This document shows, piece after piece, positions 1 through 8,172 of a stretch of DNA of 15,358 nucleotides. Below the pieces are notes generated by a model that saw only the letters and a list, made by a program, of their open reading frames with translations, ran no database searches and had not been told where the DNA came from. This DNA is from DASYRM01 sp035646375 (GTDB lineage Bacteria > Acidobacteriota > Vicinamibacteria > Vicinamibacterales > UBA2999), in assembly GCA_035646375.1 (NCBI GenBank), contig DASRPM010000207.1:1-15358 (forward strand). Direction: 5' to 3'. Position numbers and translations under genes: made by a program. The first letter of the stretch is position 1. Every line of letters begins with the position of its first letter.

Positions 1-333
1 CTCTGCCCGCTCAATCAGATACGCGATCTCGAACTCGACGGCGCGATCGCCGGTCTTCTCGAACCGCGCACTCCACCGCACCTGAGCCAGGACGTGAAGC
101 GGGCTGAGCTCGGTTTCCTGCACAGCTGCCGGCGACACAGCGCGCATCCCGTGCTGGCGGTTGAACGCATGCACCTGCGCCAGCCAGTCGAGGAATCGCG
201 CATCGTTCTCGAACACCGCGCTCCCCTTCGGCCCGGCCACGAAGAAGCTCGGCGCATACATCTCGGCCATGGCGCGGTGGTCGTCGCCCATCGACAAGGT
301 CGCGTAACGCGTAAAGAACTGCTCAACGGTCAT
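1..333 (-). CDS. NTF2/SnoaL-like small protein, partial (C-terminus beyond left edge)
   Basis: The frame opens with ATG at 333 and stays open to base 1, giving 111 residues (MTVEQFFTRYATLSMGDDHR...). The start 'TVEQFFTRYATLSMGDDHRAM', then 'MYAPSFFVAGPKGSAVFEND', then alternating hydrophobic strands ('LHVLAQVRWSARFE', 'VEFEIAYLIE') fit the cone-shaped alpha+beta NTF2/SnoaL-like fold. In that fold an N-terminal helix pair precedes a curved sheet. Such proteins are ketosteroid-isomerase-like enzymes or small-ligand binders, and the substrate cannot be told from sequence. No signal peptide is seen, so it is probably cytoplasmic. It is divergent from the secreted protein beginning at 520. No clear Shine-Dalgarno precedes the ATG. 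The family fold is fairly safe; the function is unknown. Confidence 0.7.
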   Translation of the reverse strand, partial: MTVEQFFTRYATLSMGDDHRAMAEMYAPSFFVAGPKGSAVFENDARFLDWLAQVHAFNRQHGMRAVSPAAVQETELSPLHVLAQVRWSARFEKTGDRAVEFEIAYLIERAE

Positions 334-519
334 GGGTACACTCTGCCGGAAGGGATGGGGACATGTTGCTCATTGTCGCCGCGCTGCTCATCGGTGGGGA
401 CGCTCTGCCTCGGAACCTGCGGGCCCACGTGCGGCTCGGCCGGGCCGTGGTAGTGGCAACAGCTGGACTGCTGCGGGATTATTTCCTGCTTGACGCGTAA
501 GCCACCAGGAGGAGCGCCC
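334..519. other. Divergent intergenic region
   Basis: This 186-nt gap separates the minus-strand NTF2-like gene from the plus-strand gene at 520, so it must carry promoters for both. No convincing -35/-10 pair, operator repeat or riboswitch fold could be picked out by eye. The only clear signal is the ribosome binding site at its right end. Confidence 0.4.
507..513 (+). promoter_or_regulatory. Strong ribosome binding site fixing a GTG start
   Basis: AGGAGGA ends 6 nt before GTG at 520. This near-perfect Shine-Dalgarno sequence selects the GTG start over the in-frame TTG at 490, which would read through the SD and add ten hydrophilic residues in front of the signal peptide. Confidence 0.75.
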
Positions 520-1590
520 GTGAAACGACCCATCCTCGCAATGTTCGTGTGTCTCCTAAGCGCATCGCCGCTGGCCGCGCAGTGGCTGACGCATCCGACC
601 CCAGGACTTGCCCGCACGCCCGACGGAAAGCCGGACCTCAACGCGCCGATGAAGCGCACGGCCGACGGCAGACCGGATCTGTCCGGCCTGTGGCGGATGA
701 ACGGGCTTGGCTACTCTTTCGACATTCTCGGAGGTCAGGCCGTAGAGATGCTGCCGTGGGCGCGCGAAGTCTACGAGACGCGCGTCATGACCTTCGCCAA
801 GGACAGCCCAGAGACCAATTGCCTGCCTGCGGGACCACGCGCCGGTCTCTTCGGCATGGCCCCGGTCAAATTCGTGCAGACTCCGGGATTGCTCCTCATC
901 CTCCACGAAGACGCGCCGACGCGGCAGGTGTTCATGGATGGACGGCGGCTGCCCGAGGACCCGAACCCGGCGTGGATGGGCTTTTCGGTCGGACGGTGGG
1001 AAGGCGACACGCTGGTGATCGAGAGCGCGGGCTTCAACGATCGAGGGTGGCTCGATCTCAGCGGTCGTCCGCACACCGAAGCCTTGCGCGTCACCGAACG
1101 GTTTCAGCGCCTGGACACCGGCCGGATGCGGCTGGAGATGACCTTCGACGACCCCGGAAGCTACAGCCGGCCCTGGACCATCGGCGTCGACATGCACCTG
1201 ATGCCCGACACCGAGCTGCTCGAGAACGTATGCCACGAAAACGAGAAGGATCGGCCGCGGCTCGTGGGGCGGCTCGAAGACGACCAGGCTCGCCAGGTGA
1301 AGCTGGCGCCGCACGTCCTGGAGCAGTACGTCGGCAGCTATGCCGCCGGCCCGATCGGGAAGCTCAAGATCGTGGTCCACGCCGGCGAGCTGGCGCTGGT
1401 CCTGCCCGGCGGTGACGGACGGCACGCGGCGCTGGCCATGTCAGAGCAGCAGTTTCTCGTGCCGACACTCGGCGTGCCGATGACATTCGTGAAGGACGAC
1501 AAGGGCGAGGTGACGCACCTCCGACTGACTGCTGTCGAAGGCGACATCGACGCGCGCCGTCTGCCGGCCACGGCGACGCACGGGCATTGA
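520..1590 (+). CDS. Secreted 'PDLSGLW' protein with DUF3471-like C-terminal domain
   Basis: 356 residues from a GTG start with an AGGAGG ribosome binding site. Residues 1-20 (VKRPILAMFVCLLSASPLAA) are a signal peptide with a likely cut after Ala20, so the protein is exported. The mature start has the doubled signature 'ARTPDGKPDLNAP' and 'TADGRPDLSGLW' (about 31-58), which I know from large families of secreted Acidobacteriota proteins of unknown role. The middle part (about 60-260) has the conserved-looking stretch 'FMDGRRLPEDPNPAWMGFSV' followed by 'GRWEGDTLVIESAGFNDRGWLD'. Residues about 262-350 ('LEQYVGSYAAGPIGKLKIVV...MTFVKDDKGEVTHLRL') resemble the DUF3471 beta-barrel often attached to serine beta-lactamase-like proteins; no SxxK catalytic domain is present here. 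It converges with the membrane protein gene with only 2 nt between the stops. The biochemical function is unknown. Confidence 0.82.
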   Translation: MKRPILAMFVCLLSASPLAAQWLTHPTPGLARTPDGKPDLNAPMKRTADGRPDLSGLWRMNGLGYSFDILGGQAVEMLPWAREVYETRVMTFAKDSPETNCLPAGPRAGLFGMAPVKFVQTPGLLLILHEDAPTRQVFMDGRRLPEDPNPAWMGFSVGRWEGDTLVIESAGFNDRGWLDLSGRPHTEALRVTERFQRLDTGRMRLEMTFDDPGSYSRPWTIGVDMHLMPDTELLENVCHENEKDRPRLVGRLEDDQARQVKLAPHVLEQYVGSYAAGPIGKLKIVVHAGELALVLPGGDGRHAALAMSEQQFLVPTLGVPMTFVKDDKGEVTHLRLTAVEGDIDARRLPATATHGH

Positions 1591-1592
1591 GC

Positions 1593-3770
1593 TCACCTCG
1601 ACGCAAAGAGCGCGAGACCGCCCACACCGAACACGGCCATCAGGAGCCCCAGCCATTCCGCCACGCCGCGTGAATAGCGGAACTCATAGGTGCCCGGCGC
1701 CAGGTCGACCGTCATGAACCCGGTGCCCTGGCCCGCAGACAAGACTCCGATGGCAATGGGCTGGCCATTTCTCGAGGCCGACCAGCGCGGAAAGTACGAG
1801 ACGTTCAGACGGAGCTTCCCCTGTGCTCCATCAGCAACCCTGAAGACGATCGCTTCATCCTCGAAGCGCACGAGCTCCACCCTGCCTTGCCCCTGGGTGA
1901 TGACGTAGGGATTGGGGTTCCAGTCGGTGAACTCGTAGAGGGCCAGCGTCCCGAACTGGCGCAGATGCCGCCAATCCGGCCGCTGGACCGCAACCTTGGA
2001 AATCACGTAACGGACGTTCAACGTCTGAAACGTCTCGTTCGACTCCGACGGAACGGCCAGGAACTCGCCGCTCTTGCCGAGGGTGTAGCGGAACGGTACG
2101 GCGGGTGTGTAGCCGAGGTGAATCATGGGAACGGGAAGCTCGGTGCCCAGGTCGATCAACGAGTGGTCGCTGACGTCGTTGCCACGCGCGGCCACCCGGA
2201 AGAACCGAGGGTCCTTCGTGTGGACGTCGCGAATCCACTGGACCACCGCGGCGCGATCGCCGTTCAAGCGGTCGCCGGATTTCGTGGCGGTGGTCTGGAG
2301 CACGTGCCGGTTCACGGCGACGATGATCCCGGGCAGCGTGGGCCAGAGCACCAGCGTCACCGCGATGACCACCCTCGCGTAGCCGTTCCACATACCGGTG
2401 GGAAGGAGCGGACCCATCCTCGACGCCGAGTGCTGCAGTCCCGTCCAGAGCGCCCACACGCCGACCGCTGCGCCCACGCACATGAATGGTTTGAACAACA
2501 TCGAAAAGCGCGCCCATTCCATGAGGTCGTAGCCGGACCACCATCGCGGCAGGCCAATCGCGTCGTGCAGGCTGGAGGAGGCGCCGACCAGCAGCAGGAA
2601 CATCAGCGCCGAGAGGAGCATCGGCAGCAGGCGTCGGCTCAGGAAGAGGATGGGGAGCGCGAGAAGGGACAGCACCGTGACGTACACGGCCAGTCCATCG
2701 ACGGTCTCCGGCACGTACGCCATCGCATTGCTCGGGATCACCTCACGCGGGAAGAGCGTGGCGCCGGCCGGAAAGAGCGTCCCCTGGTAGATGTTGGCCC
2801 CGAGCTGATCGAGCGAGGCCCACTGCCAGCCGTACGCCTTCGAGTAATCGCTGTAGGCGAGAAACGGCAGATACCAGACGGCGCCGATCAGCAGGCCGAA
2901 CCCGACGGCGGCGGCGGCGTACGACGCAGAGGCGCGCAGGCGCGTCCACCCGACGACGAACGTCGACAGCACGAAAGCGGTCGCACACAGGATCGGTATG
3001 TAAACAAGCTGCAACGGATGGCCGAGGAGCGCCAGCCCGATCAACACGGCGCACCACACGACGTCGCGGCGGGTGCCTCCCTCGAAGATCCTCGCCAGGA
3101 GCGCGGTGGCCATCGTGGAAAACGCGATCGAGAACGCGATGGGCCACGTGCCGATGTCGACGGTCCAGAACCACCCCCCGGCGGAGTTCGCGCCACGGTC
3201 GACCAGATACAGGACCGCGGCCACGATGCCGACGACGCGGTTGAACGCCAGCTTGCCAAGGAAGTACACCGAGAACCCGTGCAAGACGAAGAACAGCCAG
3301 AACGCGACGGCGTACGCGCCTCCGAACGACAACATCCCCAGCGTCAGCCAGTGGACGAGCACGATCCAGAGGTACGCACCAACGGGATACGTGTAGTTGA
3401 CCGGGTAGCCGGCGAACCACAGGTTGCTCCAGAAGAACCCTCCGTCACTCCAGAACCGCTCTTTGAGCAGCCACGCCTGGAAATAATGGACGGTGTGGTC
3501 GGCGCTGATCGGCCGGTCCCCCAACGCGACGTTCCCCAGCATCACGAGCGTCAGCGCAATCAGGAGGACGGCACACAGCACGTCCGGCAGCCACGGGACG
3601 CCGCGAGCGCGGGCGATCACCGGGGCGAAGACGCGCTGCCGGGCGAGGACGAACACGCCGCCCGCGAGGAACGCCATGCCGATCGGAACGAGCAGCGAGC
3701 CGCCGAAGAGGAGGACGGCTCCGGCGGTCAGCGACAGCACGGACAGCACCGACGGTCCGACGCGGCTCAC
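1593..3770 (-). CDS. Polytopic membrane protein, GT-C glycosyltransferase-like (PTPS-related/YfhO-type)
   Basis: About 725 residues from a GTG at 3770. Many hydrophobic segments (roughly 12-45, 60-82, 130-175, then at least seven more up to the middle of the chain) and a closing helix near the C-terminus (LGLLMAVFGVGGLALFAS) mark an inner-membrane protein. The first large loop carries 'GDRPISADHTVHYF' (Asp91, His92, His95) and then 'NLWFAGYPVNYTYPVGAY'. An acidic residue in the first extracytoplasmic loop is the usual catalytic site of GT-C lipid-linked sugar transferases. The soluble C-terminal part (about 500-690) has beta-rich 'FRVADGAQGKLRLNVSYFPR' like the jelly-roll end of YfhO-type proteins. 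It probably handles a lipid-linked glycan, but donor and acceptor are unknown. The frame is open further upstream, but that extension overlaps the divergent gene and reads as non-protein-like sequence; the GTG lacks a clear ribosome binding site, so the start is uncertain. Confidence 0.72.
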   Translation of the reverse strand: MSRVGPSVLSVLSLTAGAVLLFGGSLLVPIGMAFLAGGVFVLARQRVFAPVIARARGVPWLPDVLCAVLLIALTLVMLGNVALGDRPISADHTVHYFQAWLLKERFWSDGGFFWSNLWFAGYPVNYTYPVGAYLWIVLVHWLTLGMLSFGGAYAVAFWLFFVLHGFSVYFLGKLAFNRVVGIVAAVLYLVDRGANSAGGWFWTVDIGTWPIAFSIAFSTMATALLARIFEGGTRRDVVWCAVLIGLALLGHPLQLVYIPILCATAFVLSTFVVGWTRLRASASYAAAAVGFGLLIGAVWYLPFLAYSDYSKAYGWQWASLDQLGANIYQGTLFPAGATLFPREVIPSNAMAYVPETVDGLAVYVTVLSLLALPILFLSRRLLPMLLSALMFLLLVGASSSLHDAIGLPRWWSGYDLMEWARFSMLFKPFMCVGAAVGVWALWTGLQHSASRMGPLLPTGMWNGYARVVIAVTLVLWPTLPGIIVAVNRHVLQTTATKSGDRLNGDRAAVVQWIRDVHTKDPRFFRVAARGNDVSDHSLIDLGTELPVPMIHLGYTPAVPFRYTLGKSGEFLAVPSESNETFQTLNVRYVISKVAVQRPDWRHLRQFGTLALYEFTDWNPNPYVITQGQGRVELVRFEDEAIVFRVADGAQGKLRLNVSYFPRWSASRNGQPIAIGVLSAGQGTGFMTVDLAPGTYEFRYSRGVAEWLGLLMAVFGVGGLALFASR

Positions 3771-3867
3771 GGCAGCAAGAATGGCACTTGGACCGTTGTC
3801 GTGGCTACTGCAGAGTCTTGAGCGCTTTTTGCACCCAGGTGGCAGACACCGGATCCAAGATCTGGCC

Positions 3868-4785
3868 ATGACACTCGCCGACCGCCCGTTCCATGCATTC
3901 GCGATCGCCATCGTTGTGACGGTCACGGTCCACGCGGGCAGTACGGCCCGTGCCGCGGATGGCTGCGATCGGGACTGCCTCCGCGGGTTCATCACCCGCT
4001 ATCTCGAGGCCATGGTCTCGCACACGCCGGGCGCGCTCCCGGTCTCCCCCACCATGCGGTTCACCGAAGACACGGTGGACATGAAGCTCGGCGAGGGGCT
4101 CTGGAAACACGCGTCGAGGATCAGGCCGTACCGGCTCGACATCCTGGACGTCGCGCAGGGCGTCGCCGCATCGCAGGTGGTGGTCGAGGAAGCGGGCATG
4201 CCGGTGATGCTCATGCTTCGCCTGAAGGTCGCGAACATGGCGATCACCGAAGTGGAAACGCAGGTGACGCGAAATCAGAAAGAAGGGACGATCTTCGCGA
4301 TCGAGGGCTTGCAGTCGCCGAACCCCGCGATGGCCGCGCCCGTGGATCCCGCCAAGCGCAGCTCACGCGCGGAAGCGATCCGGCTGGCCGAGTACTATCC
4401 GGCGGGTCTCGAAGTCGGGAGCTTTGTCGCGGTGAACGCGCCGTTTGCGGCCGATGCCTATCGCTTCGAGAACGGGCGGCTCATGGCCGGCAAGGGCTGC
4501 GTGTTCCGGCCGCCGTCGTGCGAAGACATCAAGGGGCAGGAGATCACGAAGCACCCGGGCTTGAGCTATCGGGTCGTCGCCGTCGATGACGTGCTCGGCA
4601 TCACGCTCCTTCGCATGAACTTCGGCGCGGGCGGGGGCCGGTACGGCGAAGGCAACGGGCTGATGGTGTGGGAAGCGTTCAAGGTCTACGACGGGCAGAT
4701 CCACGGCGTGGAGGCGTTCATGAAGATCATGCCTGTGGCGGCGCCGTCGGGCTGGGATACCGACGTCCGGCATCCGAGGCACTGA
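3868..4785 (+). CDS. Secreted protein of unknown function, DUF8021-like N-terminal half
   Basis: 305 residues from ATG at 3868. Residues 9-30 (HAFAIAIVVTVTVHAGSTARAA) form a signal peptide. The mature part begins 'DGCDRDCLRGFITRYLEAMV' with Cys33 and Cys37, then 'MRFTEDTVDMKLGEGLWKHA' and 'VVEEAGMPVMLMLRLKVANM'. This string resembles, from memory, the DUF8021 family shared by fungi and some bacteria, which has an NTF2-like look. The second half (about 165-290) repeats the theme, starting with 'EAIRLAEYYPAGLEVGSF' and ending 'GLMVWEAFKVYDGQIHGVEA', with Cys211 and Cys218. The two cysteine pairs suit an exported, disulfide-bonded protein. It is divergent from the membrane protein gene (97-nt gap) and convergent with the DUF192 gene. 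The frame extends upstream without a better start. The function is unknown. Confidence 0.75.
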   Translation: MTLADRPFHAFAIAIVVTVTVHAGSTARAADGCDRDCLRGFITRYLEAMVSHTPGALPVSPTMRFTEDTVDMKLGEGLWKHASRIRPYRLDILDVAQGVAASQVVVEEAGMPVMLMLRLKVANMAITEVETQVTRNQKEGTIFAIEGLQSPNPAMAAPVDPAKRSSRAEAIRLAEYYPAGLEVGSFVAVNAPFAADAYRFENGRLMAGKGCVFRPPSCEDIKGQEITKHPGLSYRVVAVDDVLGITLLRMNFGAGGGRYGEGNGLMVWEAFKVYDGQIHGVEAFMKIMPVAAPSGWDTDVRHPRH

Positions 4786-4791
4786 CCACGA

Positions 4792-4820
4792 GCGGACCTG
4801 AGGGACCGCAGCTACGTACG
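4792..4820 (-). repeat. Palindromic element copy A (degenerate stem)
   Basis: Plus-strand arms GCGGACC (4792-4798) and GGACCGC (4803-4809) pair except for one A/A mismatch around a TGAG loop. Two bases later comes CTACGTACG (4812-4820). On the minus strand it reads CGTACGTAG then the hairpin, the same layout as copies B and C. It sits between two convergent genes, so it could also act as a weak bidirectional terminator, although no T-run follows it. Confidence 0.55.
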
Positions 4821-4821
4821 G

Positions 4822-5226
4822 CTACGTCCAGGCGGGAACGACTTCGAGAACGTCACCGGGCTTCGTGTCGCGCTCGGCCAGCGTGCCGGCGCGCATTTCG
4901 ATCACCGCGAACGCGCGCAGCGCGCCGCTCATGCGCCACGGCTTCACGCCGCCGCGTGTCTTCACCACGCGGCCGTCGCGGCCGACGAAGATCAGGTCCA
5001 GATCGAACTTCATGAACCACGTGTGGACGGCGTTCGAGGGGGCGATGACCATCGCCTCTCCGTCGGCGAGCGACGTGTGCTTGAGGAGACCCGTCTTCCG
5101 CGTCGCCGAGTCGAGCGCGGGCAGGAGCGTCGTGGCCAGCACCTGCCCCGTGCGCTGGTTACGAAGGCACAGCCCGGCGGGGGCGCCCTTCACGAGCCGG
5201 AGGAGGAAGTGCGGCGCGCGCGCCAT
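4822..5226 (-). CDS. DUF192 family protein
   Basis: 134 residues from ATG at 5226, the last gene of the minus-strand run. The core of DUF192 is plain: 'GLLKHTSLADGEAMVIAPSN' (about 46-65), then 'HTWFMKFDLDLIFVGRDGRV' (68-87), 'GGVKPWRMSGALRAFAVIEM' (92-111) and the end 'AGTLAERDTKPGDVLEVV'. DUF192 is a small beta-rich fold of unknown biochemical role, often secreted or linked to stress or membrane functions. This copy lacks an obvious signal peptide; the N-terminus has only a short hydrophobic patch (HFLLRLVKG). It starts 9 nt after the regulator's stop, with GAGG upstream, so it is probably in the same transcript. Its TAG stop lies inside the ACGTAG motif next to repeat copy A. Confidence 0.88.
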   Translation of the reverse strand: MARAPHFLLRLVKGAPAGLCLRNQRTGQVLATTLLPALDSATRKTGLLKHTSLADGEAMVIAPSNAVHTWFMKFDLDLIFVGRDGRVVKTRGGVKPWRMSGALRAFAVIEMRAGTLAERDTKPGDVLEVVPAWT

Positions 5227-5235
5227 GACTGTGCC

Positions 5236-6690
<1,455 letters not shown>

Positions 6691-6710
6691 CGGGGCGCGA
6701 GGCGCCGCGC

Positions 6711-7367
6711 TTAGCGGAGCCACCCAGCCGGGACGCCGCTCTTGCGAGCTTCTTCCTGGAGGTCGGCGAGCGCCTTGGTGTTCTGCGCGATTTCCCTCTT
6801 CACGCGATCGAGCTCGGTGAGCGCCTTCTGCCGCTCGGTGGCGACGATGTTGCGCTGTGCCGGATCGTCCCGTGCGGAAAAGTCGGCGGTGAGACCGTTG
6901 ATGCGGCTCTGCAGCGCCTCGGCAAACGTCTTCGAGCGCTCGAGAGCCGTCTCGATGGTCTCGCGGCGCTTGCGCCACGTCGCCGCGTCACCCTTGGCAT
7001 CGGGCGCGGGCGCGGCGTCGGGCTTCGCACCCTGAGCGTCACCAGCCTTGGCAGTGCCGTCGGCCGGCTTGGTGCCGGCGGGCTTCGTGGCGTCGGCCGG
7101 CGCGGCGGGAGCCGGGACCGCCGGAGCTGACGTGGACGGCGTGGACGGCGCCGGACTGGCCGGCGCGGGAGCGCCGCGCAAGTCGCCGTTGGTGTAGACC
7201 TTCCCAGCCGCTCCGGTGCCCTTGCGGCGCGCTTCCTCCCGCCGCGCCACGTCGCCGAGCGACTGTGCGGGCGCTCCGGAGGTCAAGACCGCGGCAAGGG
7301 CCACGACAACGACCAGGACCTGGGTGGCGAGTCGGCGAAAGGACAAGAGGTTCATGGCTGGCTGCAT
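6711..7367 (-). CDS. Secreted/periplasmic coiled-coil protein with Pro/Ala-rich linker
   Basis: 218 residues from ATG at 7367; ATG at 7355, four codons on, is an equal candidate since neither has a clear ribosome binding site. A signal peptide covers about 10-35 (RRLATQVLVVVVALAAVLTS...APAQ). The mature start 'SLGDVARREEARRK' and 'KVYTNGDLRG' form a short motif that I associate with many secreted Acidobacteriota proteins. Residues about 65-127 are a low-complexity Ala/Pro/Thr/Asp linker. Residues about 129-210 are a charged heptad-like coiled coil, and the chain ends 'GVPAGWLR'. It lies 20 nt before the response regulator gene and 40 nt after the PilX-like gene, so it is probably co-transcribed. 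It may be a periplasmic spacer or scaffold for the pilus machine, but that is inference from position only. Confidence 0.75.
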   Translation of the reverse strand: MQPAMNLLSFRRLATQVLVVVVALAAVLTSGAPAQSLGDVARREEARRKGTGAAGKVYTNGDLRGAPAPASPAPSTPSTSAPAVPAPAAPADATKPAGTKPADGTAKAGDAQGAKPDAAPAPDAKGDAATWRKRRETIETALERSKTFAEALQSRINGLTADFSARDDPAQRNIVATERQKALTELDRVKREIAQNTKALADLQEEARKSGVPAGWLR

Positions 7368-7407
7368 ATGTTTTCGGCCGGTAGCCCCGCCGTCCGCAGC
7401 ACGAACT

Positions 7408-8172
7408 TCACGCAATTTCACGCCAGACGCGAATCCGCAGCTGCGTGGCGGGCCAGCGCGGGTCCCGCTCGACGATGGCTTCCACCGTCCGCCGGGTACC
7501 CGAGCGCCCATATGCCCGCGCGTGCAGCCACAGCGCACCGCCGCCGGGATTCGACCGGTTCGCGTCGTCTTCGACGGCCGGGGGGCCGCCGTCGCGCAGC
7601 GGCTGCGCGTCGTTCTCCGACGGGTCGTCTCCCACCCAGACCACCACGTACGCACGTCCCGCCGCAAGCTCATCGGCGGGCAGCAGCTCCGTCAGCGTGC
7701 CCGACGCAAAGACGGTCCATCGCGGGTTGTTGCGGCCCCAGGGGCGCTCCGGCGCCACGCGGTCCATGTCGGCGTCGCCGCACGCAGCGGCCCCGCACAG
7801 CATGCGGTTGGTTTCCTCCGCGACGTCGAGCCGGCTCCCGTCCGGCAACGTGACGTCGCCGCCGCCGTCGGCGAAAGATGACGTGACGAGGCCGGCGAGC
7901 ACGCCGTCCCAGTCGGCCGCCGCCAGGTCGGCGATGGCCTGTTCGAGCGCCGCCTCGGCGGCGTGCAGCGTCTGCACCGCGTCGCGGTGGTTCGCGGCGA
8001 TGCCCACCTCCACGGTGGTGGTCAGCGCGAGGCTGAGCCCGAGAGCGAGCAGCAGCGACGAGGCGGACATCACGGCGATGAGCGCGACACCGCGTTCGTC
8101 GAAGGGATCCCGCACGTCAGGGCGGGCTAAAGCCCGCCCTCTACGTACGAACGGGGCCACGTACCGGGTCAT
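7408..8172 (-). CDS. PilX-like type IV pilus minor pilin / assembly protein
   Basis: 254 residues from ATG at 8172, whose ATGA overlaps the stop of the PilW-like gene. The segment 'DERGVALIAVMSASSLLLAL' (25-44) followed by 'TTTVEVGIAANHRDAVQTLH' and 'AAEAALEQAIADLA' is the classic PilX N-terminal pattern: Gly28 before a hydrophobic helix, then an amphipathic helix with Glu/Ala. The periplasmic part has Cys126 and Cys131, which could form a small disulfide loop. Residues about 8-19 (FVRRGRALARPD) are encoded by a palindromic repeat (copy B), so this N-terminal stretch may be an insertion. An in-frame GTG at 8115 would give a 235-residue protein starting at 'VRDPFDERGVAL' and leave the repeat outside the gene. 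PilX-type proteins help pilus assembly with PilV and PilW, which fits the gene order here. Confidence 0.82.
   Translation of the reverse strand: MTRYVAPFVRRGRALARPDVRDPFDERGVALIAVMSASSLLLALGLSLALTTTVEVGIAANHRDAVQTLHAAEAALEQAIADLAAADWDGVLAGLVTSSFADGGGDVTLPDGSRLDVAEETNRMLCGAAACGDADMDRVAPERPWGRNNPRWTVFASGTLTELLPADELAAGRAYVVVWVGDDPSENDAQPLRDGGPPAVEDDANRSNPGGGALWLHARAYGRSGTRRTVEAIVERDPRWPATQLRIRVWREIA
8119..8149 (-). repeat. Palindromic element copy B, inside the PilX-like frame
   Basis: Plus-strand arms AGGGCGGGCT (8119-8128) and AGCCCGCCCT (8131-8140) pair perfectly over 10 bp around AA, followed at once by CTACGTACG (8141-8149). On the minus strand this is CGTACGTAG followed by a hairpin with TTTA at its centre. 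It shares the flank and loop with copies A and C but not the stem sequence. Confidence 0.75.

Noticed and set aside
15..326. A second minus-strand frame across the left edge
   Set aside because: Its translation is Arg/Ser-rich and low in sense, while the neighbouring frame from ATG 333 gives a credible NTF2-like protein.
1887..3821. A long plus-strand open frame (over 600 codons) opposite the membrane protein
   Set aside because: Its translation is Arg/Glu/Gln/His-rich with no domain or hydrophobic pattern, as expected for the antisense of a GC-rich membrane-protein gene. The minus-strand frame has clear membrane segments.
3771..3867. TGGCAC at 3782-3787 (plus strand) and TTGC on the minus strand near 3775, as sigma-54 half sites in the divergent gap
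   Set aside because: Neither has the matching partner at the required 10-nt spacing.
3771..3995. Upstream extension of the membrane protein frame to 3995
   Set aside because: The added residues are Arg/Ser-rich, overlap the signal-peptide region of the divergent secreted protein, and do not look like a membrane protein N-terminus.
7133..7152. Tandem GTGGACGGC pair within the coiled-coil gene
   Set aside because: Only two units within low-complexity coding sequence, not a meaningful repeat array.
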